A program made the position numbers and the translations under genes. A stretch of DNA of 64,000 nt from Clostridia bacterium (GTDB lineage Bacteria > Bacillota > Clostridia > Oscillospirales > Acutalibacteraceae), in contig JAFYNR010000060.1 in assembly GCA_017548045.1 (NCBI GenBank), positions 38,441 through 102,440 on the forward strand. The letters are read 5' to 3'. This document shows positions 7,715 to 16,685 of the stretch, in pieces. The notes below the pieces were generated by a model that was not told the DNA's origin, did not search any database, and worked only from the letters and a program-made list of their open reading frames with translations. How positions within the stretch are numbered: the stretch's first letter is position 1; each line of letters starts with the position of its first letter.

Positions 7715-8722
7715 ATGATTGTATCTATTAAAAAAGGAACAGACGAAAATCAGGTTCAGAATCTTGTTGAATGGCTTGAAAGCCTTAATCTTGAAATTCA
7801 CCGCAGTAACGGACAGTATGAAACCATTCTCGGCCTTGTAGGCGATACAAGCCATGTTGATATTGACCTTATTGAAGGACTAAACATTGTAAACAGAGTT
7901 GCCAGAATCAGCGAGCCTTACAAGAAAGCAAGCCGCAAATTCCACCCCGACGACACGGTTATCGACGTTTGCGGCAACAAAATCGGCGGCGGTAATTTTC
8001 AGTTTATTGCAGGCCCATGTTCGGTAGAATCAACGGAACAAATCTGCTCAATCGCTGAAGATATAAAGAATGCAGGCGCAAACCTTCTCCGAGGCGGCGC
8101 CTTCAAGCCCCGTACGTCACCCTACGCCTTTCAGGGTATGAGGGCTGAGGGCCTTGACCTTCTGAAAAAGGCAAGAGAAATCACGGGCGCACCTATCGTT
8201 ACGGAAATTATGGATCTTTCCCATCTCCCTCTTTTTGAGGACGTTGACGTAATTCAGGTCGGCGCGAGAAATATGCAGAATTTTGAGCTTCTCAAGGAAC
8301 TCGGCAAAACCGACAAGCCCATTCTTCTCAAAAGAGGTCTTTCCGCCACAATGGAGGAGCTTCTTATGAGCGCCGAATACATTATGGCAGGCGGCAACAG
8401 CAAGGTTATGCTCTGCGAAAGAGGTATAAGAACCTTTGAGCATTACACAAGAAACACGATGGATATTTCGGCAATTGCAATGCTTAAAGAGAAAACCCAT
8501 CTTCCCGTCATTGCAGACCCCAGTCATGCGGCAGGTATGGCAAGAATGGTGCGTCCCCTTGCCCTTGCGGCGGTTGCGGCAGGTGCTGACGGACTTATGA
8601 TAGAGGTTCACAACGACCCTGCCCGCGCACTCTGCGACGGCCCTCAGGCACTTCGCCCCGAGGAGTTTGCGAAGGTCGTAAAAGAAGCAAACGCAATCAG
8701 AGAAATAATGACAAAGTTTTAA
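7715..8722 (+). CDS. aroF: 3-deoxy-7-phosphoheptulonate (DAHP) synthase, type I beta
   Basis: DAHP synthase condenses phosphoenolpyruvate with erythrose 4-phosphate, the first step of the shikimate pathway. The 335-residue protein has an N-terminal ferredoxin-like regulatory domain (residues about 1-70) and then the TIM barrel with AGPCSVES, LRGGAFKPRTSPYAFQG, QVGARNMQNFELL, LLKRGL and the metal-binding ADPSHAAG and MIEVHNDP. The ferredoxin-like domain suggests feedback control, as in Thermotoga. The ATG at 7715 has GGAGGT upstream; longer in-frame starts lie inside the terminator. It is the first structural gene behind the Tyr/Phe attenuator. Confidence 0.96.
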   Translation: MIVSIKKGTDENQVQNLVEWLESLNLEIHRSNGQYETILGLVGDTSHVDIDLIEGLNIVNRVARISEPYKKASRKFHPDDTVIDVCGNKIGGGNFQFIAGPCSVESTEQICSIAEDIKNAGANLLRGGAFKPRTSPYAFQGMRAEGLDLLKKAREITGAPIVTEIMDLSHLPLFEDVDVIQVGARNMQNFELLKELGKTDKPILLKRGLSATMEELLMSAEYIMAGGNSKVMLCERGIRTFEHYTRNTMDISAIAMLKEKTHLPVIADPSHAAGMARMVRPLALAAVAAGADGLMIEVHNDPARALCDGPQALRPEEFAKVVKEANAIREIMTKF

Positions 8723-8731
8723 GGTGATTTT

Positions 8732-9562
8732 ATGAAGATTGGTATAGTCGGTCTGGGTCTTATCGGAGGCTCACTTGCAAGGGCACTTACAGACAGCGGC
8801 AAGCACGAAATTTTCGGTCTTGACCGCAACAGAAGCTCACTGCTTGCAGCAAAAATGGTTGGTGCGGTAAAGGATGAAATGAACCGCAACAATATCGGCT
8901 CAATGGATATGATTTTTATTGCGCTCTATCCCCGTGCCACCGTTGATTTCGTAAAGGAATATGCATCCGAAATCAAAAAAGGAGCAATCGTTATGGACTG
9001 CGGCGGTGTTAAAAGACCCATATGCACTCCCTGTGAAAAGCTTGCAAAGGAAAACGGATTTATCTTTATCGGCGCTCACCCCATGGCAGGCACACAATTT
9101 TCGGGCTTCAACGCTTCAAGAGGAAATCTTTACAAAAACGCAACTATGATTGTAACTCCCGAAGAGAATACGGATATCCGTATTCTTGAAAAGCTGAAAA
9201 ACGTGCTGGATGATGCAGGTTTCGGTGCAATTAACTTTACAACTCCCGAAGAACATGATAAAGTAATAGCATTCACATCTCAGCTTCCTCACATTATTTC
9301 AAACGCATACGTCAAAAGCCGTACGGCAGTGAAGCAGAAAGGCTTTTCAGCAGGCAGTTACAGAGACCTGACCCGTGTTTCAAAGCTTAATGAGGCTATG
9401 TGGACTGAGCTTTTCTTTGAGAACAAGGATAATCTTTGCGAAGAAATTGATTTTCTTGTTGAAAGGCTCAACGAATACAGTACGGCACTGAAAAATAACG
9501 ATAAGGAAGGTCTTGTTGCCCTGCTTAAAGAGGGTACGGACAGCAAAAAACAGGCAAAGTAG
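8732..9562 (+). CDS. tyrA: Prephenate dehydrogenase
   Basis: TyrA oxidatively decarboxylates prephenate to 4-hydroxyphenylpyruvate on the tyrosine branch. The 276-residue product opens with the Rossmann motif GIVGLGLIGGSLARAL, and has VMDCGGVKRPI, FIGAHPMAGTQFSGF and the helical ITSQLPHI-like segment (FTSQLPHIISNAY) that builds the active site. There is no C-terminal ACT domain, so feedback by tyrosine through that route is not expected. It starts nine bases after aroF with AAGGTGAT. Confidence 0.94.
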   Translation: MKIGIVGLGLIGGSLARALTDSGKHEIFGLDRNRSSLLAAKMVGAVKDEMNRNNIGSMDMIFIALYPRATVDFVKEYASEIKKGAIVMDCGGVKRPICTPCEKLAKENGFIFIGAHPMAGTQFSGFNASRGNLYKNATMIVTPEENTDIRILEKLKNVLDDAGFGAINFTTPEEHDKVIAFTSQLPHIISNAYVKSRTAVKQKGFSAGSYRDLTRVSKLNEAMWTELFFENKDNLCEEIDFLVERLNEYSTALKNNDKEGLVALLKEGTDSKKQAK

Positions 9563-9570
9563 GTTGTTTT

Positions 9571-10620
9571 ATGGAAATTATCAGAGTCAATGCTTCAAAA
9601 GAATATGACGTTGTTATCGGCAGCGGAATTCTTCCCACTCTGGGCGAAAGATGTGTTTCGCTTTTCGGCAAGGGCAGGGCGATTATCGTTACCGACAGCA
9701 ACGTAGCACCCCTCTGGCTTGAAAAAACCGAGGCAAGCCTTGAAGGTGCAGGTATAGATACACTCCGATTCATATTCCCTGCAGGTGAGGATTCAAAAAG
9801 CAAGGAAACCTTGTTTGAGCTTCTTGAATTCGCCGCGGAAAACCGCATTACCAGAGGTGATTTTGCCGTTGCTCTGGGCGGCGGTGTTACCGGTGATATG
9901 ACAGGCCTTGCCTCATCCCTTTTCCTCAGAGGTATACCTTTCGTTCAGGTTCCCACAACCCTTCTTGCGGCTGTCGATTCCTCCGTAGGCGGCAAAACCG
10001 CCGTCAACCTTACCGCAGGTAAAAACCTTGCAGGTGCATTTTATCAGCCTTCTCTCGTGCTTTGCGATACGGACACCCTTTCCACTCTGCCCGACTGCGA
10101 ATTTGCAAACGGTATGGCAGAGGTTATCAAATACGGCGTGATTTTCGACAAAGAATTATTTGACAAAGTGCAGGACGGAGATGTAAAATCGGATATAGAA
10201 AAAATAATTGCACGGTGCGTCGAGCTGAAGCGTGACGTTGTTGCAAGGGATGAGTTTGACTGCGGTGACAGACAGCTTCTCAACTTCGGTCATACAATGG
10301 CTCATTCCGTTGAAAGATGCAGCAATTTCAGCATTGCCCACGGCAGTGCGGTTGCAATAGGTATGGTTATTGCGGCAAAGGCGGCATATGCCCTGGGCTG
10401 GAGTAACGAAGACTGCACCGAAGCAATCATAAATGCAAATAAAAACAATAATCTGCCCGTCGGATGTGAATTTTCACCCCGTGTGCTGGCGGATGCCGCA
10501 CTCTCTGACAAAAAGCGTTCGGGCGGAAGCATCAATTTTGTTGTGCCCGAGATTATGGGTAAATGCGTGTTCAAAAAGATTCCCGTTGAAGATTTATACA
10601 AGATAGCGGAGTACAGATAA
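9571..10620 (+). CDS. aroB: 3-dehydroquinate synthase
   Basis: AroB cyclises DAHP to 3-dehydroquinate using NAD and a divalent metal. The 349-residue protein has the usual length and motifs: FPAGEDSKS, ALGGGVTGDMTGLASSLFLRGIPFVQVPTTLLAAVDSSVGGKTAVNL (split here from longer conserved stretches), GMAEVIKYG and the metal-binding LLNFGHTMAHSVE. It ends in a TAATG-type overlap with aroA. Confidence 0.97.
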   Translation: MEIIRVNASKEYDVVIGSGILPTLGERCVSLFGKGRAIIVTDSNVAPLWLEKTEASLEGAGIDTLRFIFPAGEDSKSKETLFELLEFAAENRITRGDFAVALGGGVTGDMTGLASSLFLRGIPFVQVPTTLLAAVDSSVGGKTAVNLTAGKNLAGAFYQPSLVLCDTDTLSTLPDCEFANGMAEVIKYGVIFDKELFDKVQDGDVKSDIEKIIARCVELKRDVVARDEFDCGDRQLLNFGHTMAHSVERCSNFSIAHGSAVAIGMVIAAKAAYALGWSNEDCTEAIINANKNNNLPVGCEFSPRVLADAALSDKKRSGGSINFVVPEIMGKCVFKKIPVEDLYKIAEYR

Positions 10621-11849
10621 TGGATATCAGAATCACACCTGCCCCCATTTCGGGCAGTATTGAGGGCATAGCCTCAAAATCCTTTGCACACAGGGCTCTT
10701 ATCTGCGCCGCACTCGCAAAGGGTAAAAGTGAAATCAGAATAAACACAACCTCTGCGGATATTGAGGCTACGGTGGGCTGCCTGAGAAATCTGGGTGCCG
10801 GAATTATAATTGACGGCAACGTGTATTACGTTACTCCCATTGAAAAGCCTCTTGACTGTGCCGCTATTGACTGCAATGAAAGCGGTTCAACTCTCCGATT
10901 TCTTCTGCCTGTCATCTGTGCGCTGGGAACAAAAACCCGTATCTGCGCTTCGGGCAGACTTCCCGAAAGACCGCTTTCTCCCCTGAAGGAGGAACTGATA
11001 CGCGGCGGTGCGTTTATCTCCGATGCTTTCCCTCTTAACGTATCGGGCAGTATTTCAGGCGAAGAGTTCACCCTCAGAGGCGACGTAAGCTCGCAATTCG
11101 TGACAGGTCTGCTTATGGCACTTTCCCGTCTCGGCGGCGGCAGAATAAATCTTCTCCCTCCCGTACAGTCAAGGCCTTATGTTGATATTACCCTGCAGGT
11201 TCTCCGCACCTTCGGCGCAGATATCAAAGAAAAAAATAATACGTTTTATATAAATTCATCTCCCCTTACGGGCTGTGATTTCACCGTGGAAGCCGATTGG
11301 TCAAACGCCGCATTCCCTCTGTGTATGGGCGCAGAGGTCACGGGTCTTGATCCCCGTTCCGCTCAGGGCGATAAAGAAATCATTACCGTGCTGAAAAATA
11401 TGGGTGCTGAGATTTTTGAAAATAACGGCAGTTTCAGGGCAGATGTTTCCCGACTTCACGGCTGTGAAGTTGATGCAGGAAATATCCCCGATGCGGTGCC
11501 CGTCATAGCAACGCTTGCGGCAACGGCAGAGGGTGAAACCGTCATATACAACGGCGAAAGACTGCGCATAAAAGAAAGCGACAGAATAATGACCACTGCG
11601 GCTATGCTCCGTTCACTGGGCGGAGATGTTACAGAAACCGCTGACGGACTTATAATAAACGGTAAAAACATTCTCGACGGCGGTGAAACAGATTCGTTCA
11701 ATGACCACAGAATTGCCATGGCGGCGGCAGTTGCCGCTTGCAGATGCAAGGGTGATGTGATTATCCGCAATGCCGAAGCCGTAAGCAAATCATACCCCGG
11801 ATTTTTCGACGACTATAACAAGCTTGGAGGTAAGGCAGATGTCCTGTAA
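10620..11849 (+). CDS. aroA: 5-enolpyruvylshikimate-3-phosphate synthase
   Basis: AroA transfers enolpyruvate from PEP to shikimate 3-phosphate. The 409-residue product shows SKSFAHRALICAAL, NESGSTLRFLLPV, GRLPERPLSPL, SSQFVTGLLMAL, GDKEI, RIKESDRI and FNDHRIAMAAAVAA, the standard substrate-binding motifs. The NESGSTLRF segment has Ser after Glu and Thr-Leu-Arg, unlike the common NAGTA(M/I)R form, which fits a class II-like enzyme. The ATG overlaps the aroB stop by one base and its own end overlaps aroC by 11 bases. Confidence 0.97.
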   Translation: MDIRITPAPISGSIEGIASKSFAHRALICAALAKGKSEIRINTTSADIEATVGCLRNLGAGIIIDGNVYYVTPIEKPLDCAAIDCNESGSTLRFLLPVICALGTKTRICASGRLPERPLSPLKEELIRGGAFISDAFPLNVSGSISGEEFTLRGDVSSQFVTGLLMALSRLGGGRINLLPPVQSRPYVDITLQVLRTFGADIKEKNNTFYINSSPLTGCDFTVEADWSNAAFPLCMGAEVTGLDPRSAQGDKEIITVLKNMGAEIFENNGSFRADVSRLHGCEVDAGNIPDAVPVIATLAATAEGETVIYNGERLRIKESDRIMTTAAMLRSLGGDVTETADGLIINGKNILDGGETDSFNDHRIAMAAAVAACRCKGDVIIRNAEAVSKSYPGFFDDYNKLGGKADVL

Positions 11850-12915
11850 TTTCGGAAACAACATTAAAATAACCATTTTCGGTCAGTCACATTCCGAGGC
11901 AATGGGTGTTGTGATTGACGGTCTGCCTGCAGGCTTTAAGATTGATACTGACAAAATCGCCGCATTTATGGCAAGACGTGCCCCCGGCGGCAACGACCTT
12001 TCCACTCCGAGAAAAGAAGCGGATGCGGTTAAAATTATATCGGGTGCTGTTGATAACGTTACCTGCGGTGCACCTCTTTGCGCGATTATTGAAAATACGG
12101 ATACCCGTTCCTCGGATTATTCAAAGCTCCGTATTCTTCCCAGACCTTCTCACAGTGACTTTGCCGCTATGATGAAACACGGCGGCTTCAACGACGTGAG
12201 AGGCGGCGGCAATTTCAGCGGCAGGCTTACCGCACCCCTTTGCTTTGCAGGTGCGGTGTGTATGCAGATGCTTCTTGAAAAAGGCATCCGCATAGGCGCA
12301 CATATTTCGTCTGTCGGAAAAATAAGCGACAGACGTTTTGACTCCGTTAACGTAAGCGGATGCGATTTTGATTCCCTTGCTTCAAAGACCTTCCCCGTTA
12401 TTGACGAAAAGCAGGGCGAGATGATGAGAAAAGAAATTTATGACGCCAAGGCTCAGGGCGATTCCGTGGGCGGTACAATCGAATGTGCCGTTATCGGCTT
12501 GCCTGCAGGTATAGGCGACCCCATATTTGACGGTATGGAAAACAGAATTGCCGCGGCAGTTTTCGGTATCCCCGCAATCAAGGGTATTGAATTCGGCTCG
12601 GGCTTTGAGGGCAGTGCATGCAGAGGCAGTGAAAACAATGACCCCTTCACCTGCGAAAACGGAAAGATTTCAACCGTCACCAACAACCACGGCGGTATTT
12701 TAGGCGGAATCACCTCGGGTATGCCCCTTGTTTTCCGCTGTGCCGTAAAGCCGACGCCTTCAATAGGCATTGAACAGCAAACGGTCAACACCGAAACGGG
12801 CGCCGAAGAAAGCCTTGTTATCGGCGGCAGACACGACCCCTGCATTGTGCACCGAGCAGTTCCCTGCGTTGAAGCGGCGGCGGCTGTTGTGATTGCAGAT
12901 TTTCTTTTGGGATGA
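11839..12915 (+). CDS. aroC: Chorismate synthase
   Basis: AroC makes chorismate from EPSP and needs reduced flavin. The 358-residue protein has the signatures ITIFGQSHSEAMGVVIDGLP, RRAPGGNDLSTPR, RPSHSDFAAMMKHG, DVRGGGNFSGRLTAPLCFAG, EFGSGFEGSACRGSENND, NNHGGILGG and the C-terminal RHDPCIVHRAVP. I chose the ATG at 11839, preceded by TTGGAGGT, over an in-frame start five codons upstream. Confidence 0.97.
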   Translation: MSCNFGNNIKITIFGQSHSEAMGVVIDGLPAGFKIDTDKIAAFMARRAPGGNDLSTPRKEADAVKIISGAVDNVTCGAPLCAIIENTDTRSSDYSKLRILPRPSHSDFAAMMKHGGFNDVRGGGNFSGRLTAPLCFAGAVCMQMLLEKGIRIGAHISSVGKISDRRFDSVNVSGCDFDSLASKTFPVIDEKQGEMMRKEIYDAKAQGDSVGGTIECAVIGLPAGIGDPIFDGMENRIAAAVFGIPAIKGIEFGSGFEGSACRGSENNDPFTCENGKISTVTNNHGGILGGITSGMPLVFRCAVKPTPSIGIEQQTVNTETGAEESLVIGGRHDPCIVHRAVPCVEAAAAVVIADFLLG

Positions 12916-12924
12916 GGTTAAAAA

Positions 12925-14061
12925 ATGGATCTGAATGAACTGAGAAATCAAATAGACGGTATTGATAAAGAGCTTGTAAGACTCTTTAAGGAAAGAATGG
13001 AAATTTCCGCCGAGGTAGGCAGATATAAGCAGGAAAACAGTGTGCCCGTTTTTAACCGTCAGCGTGAAAGAGAAATTGTCAACAACGTTACGGAAAACGT
13101 ACCCGAAGAGCTTCAGAGCTACACAAAAACTCTTTATCAGACGCTTTTCGAGCTGAGCCGTTCCTACCAGAAAAGAATTATTTATCCGAAATCGGATTTT
13201 TTAAAAATGATTGAAGACGCTACCTCCGGCGAGCCTATACCTATGCCTCAGAGGGCAACGGTTGCCTGTCAGGGCGTTGAGGGTGCATATTCGCAATTTG
13301 CCTGCGATAAAATGTTTACGTATCCCTCAATTATGTATTTTTCGGGCTTTGAGGAGGTTTTCAGAGCCGTTGACAGCGGTCTGTGCCGCTACGGTATTCT
13401 GCCTGTTGAAAACAGCACGGCAGGCTCGGTCAACAAAGTTTATGACCTGATGAACAAATATAAATTCTACATTACTCACAGCCTTAAACTTTTTATCGGA
13501 CACACCCTTCTTGCGCCCCGCGGCGTTAAGCTTGAAGACGTAAAAGAGGTATTCTCTCACGAGCAGGCGCTTAACCAGTGCAGTGAGTATCTTGCAAAGC
13601 TGGGCGTAAAAATAACCGTGTGCGAAAACACCGCCATTGCGGCAAAAATGGTTGCTCAAAGCGGCAGAACCGACTGCGCCGCTATCGGCTCAAAGGACTG
13701 TGCAGAGCTTTACGGTCTTTCCGTTCTCAAAAGCGGTATTCAGAACACCGATAACAACTATACCCGTTTCATCTGTATTTCAAAAAATCTCGAAATATAT
13801 GCAGGTGCCCACAAAACCAGCATAATGATGACTCTCCCCCACAAGCCCGGTGCTCTTTATAACGTAATTTCCGGCTTTGCGGCTCTGGGTCTTAATATGA
13901 CAAAGCTTGAAAGCCGACCCTTGCCCGGCACAAACTTTGAATTTATGTTTTATTTTGATATCGACGCTTCCGTATATTCAGAAAATCTGCGTGTTCTTCT
14001 CAACGAGCTTGAGCACGATGCGGAGCAATTCAGTTATCTGGGAAGCTATACGGAGGGCTGA
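12925..14061 (+). CDS. pheA: Bifunctional chorismate mutase / prephenate dehydratase
   Basis: The 378-residue P-protein converts chorismate to prephenate and then to phenylpyruvate. Residues about 1-90 are an AroQ-type chorismate mutase (LRNQIDGIDKELVRLFKERM), about 108-280 the prephenate dehydratase (CQGVEGAYSQFAC, GILPVENSTAGSVN, YTRFICI), and about 293-378 an ACT domain with GALYNV and KLESRPLPGT. The GALY and ESRP motifs are the phenylalanine-binding ones, so allosteric inhibition by Phe is expected in addition to the transcriptional leader. It starts nine bases after aroC. Confidence 0.96.
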   Translation: MDLNELRNQIDGIDKELVRLFKERMEISAEVGRYKQENSVPVFNRQREREIVNNVTENVPEELQSYTKTLYQTLFELSRSYQKRIIYPKSDFLKMIEDATSGEPIPMPQRATVACQGVEGAYSQFACDKMFTYPSIMYFSGFEEVFRAVDSGLCRYGILPVENSTAGSVNKVYDLMNKYKFYITHSLKLFIGHTLLAPRGVKLEDVKEVFSHEQALNQCSEYLAKLGVKITVCENTAIAAKMVAQSGRTDCAAIGSKDCAELYGLSVLKSGIQNTDNNYTRFICISKNLEIYAGAHKTSIMMTLPHKPGALYNVISGFAALGLNMTKLESRPLPGTNFEFMFYFDIDASVYSENLRVLLNELEHDAEQFSYLGSYTEG

Positions 14062-14063
14062 AA

Positions 14064-15287
14064 ATGTACGGACTTTTAGGCAGAAAGCTGGGTCATTCCC
14101 TTTCGCCGCAGATACACGCCCTTCTGTGCGATTATGAATATGAGCTTTACCCCACAGAGCCCGAAAATCTTGACGGCTTCTTTTCGGATACCCGTCTCAA
14201 AGGCTTCAACGTTACCATTCCCTACAAAACAGAGGCATTCAACCGTTGTGACAAACGCTCGGATACCGCCGAAAAAATCGGAAGTGTCAATACGGTTATC
14301 CGCTGTGCCGACGGCACTCTTTACGGCGATAACACAGATTACTTCGGTTTTGACTATATGGCAAAAAAATGCAGCTGTAATTTCAGCGGCAAAAAGGTAC
14401 TTATCCTCGGCTCGGGCGGTGCAAGCCGTACGGTTTATCACGTTGCCCGTGACGGCGGTGCAAAAGAAATCGTTACCGTATCACGCTCGGGCGAAAACAA
14501 CTACGGCAACATCAATCTGCATTATGATGCGGATATAATAGTCAACACCACGCCCGTAGGAATGTACCCCAACAACAGTGAAAGACTTATCAACCTTTCA
14601 AAGTTCACAAAATGCAGAAAGGCTCTTGACCTTATCTATAACCCTGCGCGTACCGTTTTTCTGCTTGACGCGGAAAAACTCGGCATTGACTGCATAAACG
14701 GTCTTTATATGCTTGTTGCCCAGGCACTCCGCGGTGCGGAAATATTCACCGGCAAATCAATTCCCCTTTCACGGATTGATGAAATTTATGAAGAAATAAT
14801 TTCAAATCAGAAGAATATTACTCTTGTGGGTATGCCGGGCTGCGGTAAATCCACCTGCGCCGCCCTTCTTTCTCAAATCACGGGCAGAGAATGTATCGAT
14901 ACCGACAGTCTGGTTGTTGAAGCCTCGGGAGAATGTATTCCACATATCTTTGAAAAATACGGCGAAGCGGAATTCCGCAGCCGTGAAACCGAAGCCGTGC
15001 GTATGGCAGGAAAGCTTTCGGGCAAAATAATCGCAACCGGCGGAGGTGCAATTCTCCGCGAAGAAAACCGCATCGCCCTTCGGGAGAATTCGGTTGTAAT
15101 TTTTCTCAGTTCTTACACCGACACTCTCGCCACCGACGGCAGACCCCTTTCGAAGGATGCGGAAACTCTGCACAGGATGCTTGAGCAAAGACTGCCTTTC
15201 TACAAGGCTGCCGCAGATTTTACCGTCAACGTTGACCCGGACCCCGAAATAACTGTAAGGAGAATTTTGAAATGCATATCCTTGTAA
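14064..15287 (+). CDS. aroEK: Shikimate dehydrogenase - shikimate kinase fusion
   Basis: One 407-residue protein carries two consecutive shikimate pathway enzymes. Residues about 1-245 are AroE: GRKLGHSLSPQIH, the catalytic Lys55 in IPYK, Asp92 in GDNTD, the NADP loop GSGGASRTV, and INGLYMLVAQA. Residues about 250-407 are AroK: Walker A GMPGCGKST (256-264), DTDSL (279-283) and ATGGGAILRE. The two catalytic activities occur in sequence in the pathway. It begins two bases after pheA and its end overlaps aroQ by 16 bases. Gene symbol is a composite. Confidence 0.95.
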   Translation: MYGLLGRKLGHSLSPQIHALLCDYEYELYPTEPENLDGFFSDTRLKGFNVTIPYKTEAFNRCDKRSDTAEKIGSVNTVIRCADGTLYGDNTDYFGFDYMAKKCSCNFSGKKVLILGSGGASRTVYHVARDGGAKEIVTVSRSGENNYGNINLHYDADIIVNTTPVGMYPNNSERLINLSKFTKCRKALDLIYNPARTVFLLDAEKLGIDCINGLYMLVAQALRGAEIFTGKSIPLSRIDEIYEEIISNQKNITLVGMPGCGKSTCAALLSQITGRECIDTDSLVVEASGECIPHIFEKYGEAEFRSRETEAVRMAGKLSGKIIATGGGAILREENRIALRENSVVIFLSSYTDTLATDGRPLSKDAETLHRMLEQRLPFYKAAADFTVNVDPDPEITVRRILKCISL

Positions 15288-15700
15288 TAAACGGCCCCAA
15301 TCTTAATATGCTGGGCATCCGTGAGCCTCACATCTACGGAAGCAACACCTACGAAGCCCTTTGCTCGCTGATTCTTGACTATGCCGCTGAAAAGGGCGTC
15401 GAAATCGAGCTTTTTCAGTCAAACCACGAGGGCGAAATAGTTGATGCCATCCACGAGGCATACCGTGACGAGGTTGACGGCATCGTTATCAACCCTGCCG
15501 CCTATACGCACACAAGCGTAGCAATTCTCGATGCACTGAAAGCGGTTGCAATCCCTGCTGTTGAGGTGCACATTTCAGACGTCAGCCAAAGAGAACCTTT
15601 CAGGCAGATTTCATATGCAGGTATGGCCTGCGAAAAAGCCTTTATCGGTCTGGGATTTGACGGCTATCTTCGGGCGATTGATTATCTGATAAGCAAATAA
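15272..15700 (+). CDS. aroQ: 3-dehydroquinate dehydratase, type II
   Basis: This dodecameric-type enzyme dehydrates 3-dehydroquinate. The 142-residue product has the family hallmarks VINGPNLNMLGIREPHIYG, FQSNHEGEIVDAIHEA, INPAAYTHTSVAILDAL and VEVHISD. The start overlaps the end of aroEK by 16 bases, with AAGGAGA upstream. It closes the operon before a strong bidirectional terminator. With it, every step from PEP plus erythrose 4-phosphate to chorismate is encoded in one transcript. Confidence 0.97.
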   Translation: MHILVINGPNLNMLGIREPHIYGSNTYEALCSLILDYAAEKGVEIELFQSNHEGEIVDAIHEAYRDEVDGIVINPAAYTHTSVAILDALKAVAIPAVEVHISDVSQREPFRQISYAGMACEKAFIGLGFDGYLRAIDYLISK

Positions 15701-15705
15701 GCAAA

Positions 15706-15745
15706 ACAAAAAAGCGTACGGCTGAGCCGTACGCTTAATTTTTTA
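15706..15745 (+). terminator. Bidirectional terminator between aroQ and jag
   Basis: An 11-bp stem AAGCGTACGGC/GCCGTACGCTT around TGA has a T-rich tract on the right and an A run on the left, so it can end both convergent operons. Confidence 0.9.
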
Positions 15746-16663
15746 GTCTTTGTTGATTTCAATCTTTCCGTAGAGTGAACCTGCGGAATCCGAGCGAGGT
15801 GCTCTTGCAGGTGCTGCGGGTGCATCGGAATCGTTGCGTCTGTTGTTATAGCCGCCTCTGTTACCGCCGCGGTATCCGCCTCTGTTTCCGCCCTTGTTAT
15901 AGCCGCCGCGGCCTCTGTTATTGTAGCCGCCGTTTGTAGGCTTAACGCCTTCTTCAAGGGTAATAACAACCTTTCTGTCGCCGTCGCTTCCTACTGAATG
16001 TGAGGTAACGCCTTCGATTTCCTGAACGGTTGTGTGGATAATTCTTCTCTCATAGGGGTTCATAGGCTCAAGAACAACGTTTCTGCCGTACTTTCTTACC
16101 TTTGCCGCATTCTTGCGTGCAAGCGAACGGAGAGTATTTTCTCTCTTTTCTCTGTAATTGCCTACGTTGATTGAAACTCTCTTGAATTCTTCATTGCCTC
16201 TGTTGATAACAAGGCGTGTAAGATACTGAATTGCATCAAGTGTTTCGCCTCTTCTGCCGATTACAGAACCGTAATCGTCACCACAGCTGATTGAGAAGCG
16301 AACCTCTTCATCGTCTGCTTCAACCGTAATCTCTGCTTCTTCAACGCCGAGATTTTTAAGAATTGTAAGGATGTAATCCTTTGCTTTGTCAAATGAACCG
16401 TCCTCAACAGCAACCATCTTTTTTGCTGCGGGAGCAGCCTTTTCTTCAGCAGCGGGGGCAACCTGAACAACAGGCTCGTTCTCTGCTTCGTAGCTTACCT
16501 TTACCTTTGCGGATGAGCCGCCGAAAATACCGAAAAGCTTTGCCTTGGGCTGTTCCAGAACTTCATATTTAATATCTGCATCTTCGGGAGCATTAAGCGC
16601 CTTCAGCGCAGCATCTTTTGCTTCTTCAATAGTAGCACCTGTACCGAATGCTTCTTTTATCAA
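15743..16663 (-). CDS. jag: Jag/KhpB RNA-binding protein with an RGG/GYN-rich tail
   Basis: KhpB (Jag) is an RNA-binding protein linked to cell elongation and division in Firmicutes, usually encoded beside yidC. The 306-residue product has the Jag_N domain (residues 1-52), an Ala/Glu-rich linker, a KH domain with GSVIGRRGETLDAIQYL and an R3H domain (RRIIHTTVQEIEG). The last 70 residues are unusual: they are full of Gly, Arg, Asn and Tyr in repeated GGYN and RGGY units, followed by an acidic end. Such tails promote RNA binding and condensation in other proteins. The gene follows yidC by 22 bases. Confidence 0.93.
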   Translation of the reverse strand: MIKEAFGTGATIEEAKDAALKALNAPEDADIKYEVLEQPKAKLFGIFGGSSAKVKVSYEAENEPVVQVAPAAEEKAAPAAKKMVAVEDGSFDKAKDYILTILKNLGVEEAEITVEADDEEVRFSISCGDDYGSVIGRRGETLDAIQYLTRLVINRGNEEFKRVSINVGNYREKRENTLRSLARKNAAKVRKYGRNVVLEPMNPYERRIIHTTVQEIEGVTSHSVGSDGDRKVVITLEEGVKPTNGGYNNRGRGGYNKGGNRGGYRGGNRGGYNNRRNDSDAPAAPARAPRSDSAGSLYGKIEINKD

Positions 16664-16685
16664 AATGTTTCACCACCTGAATGTG

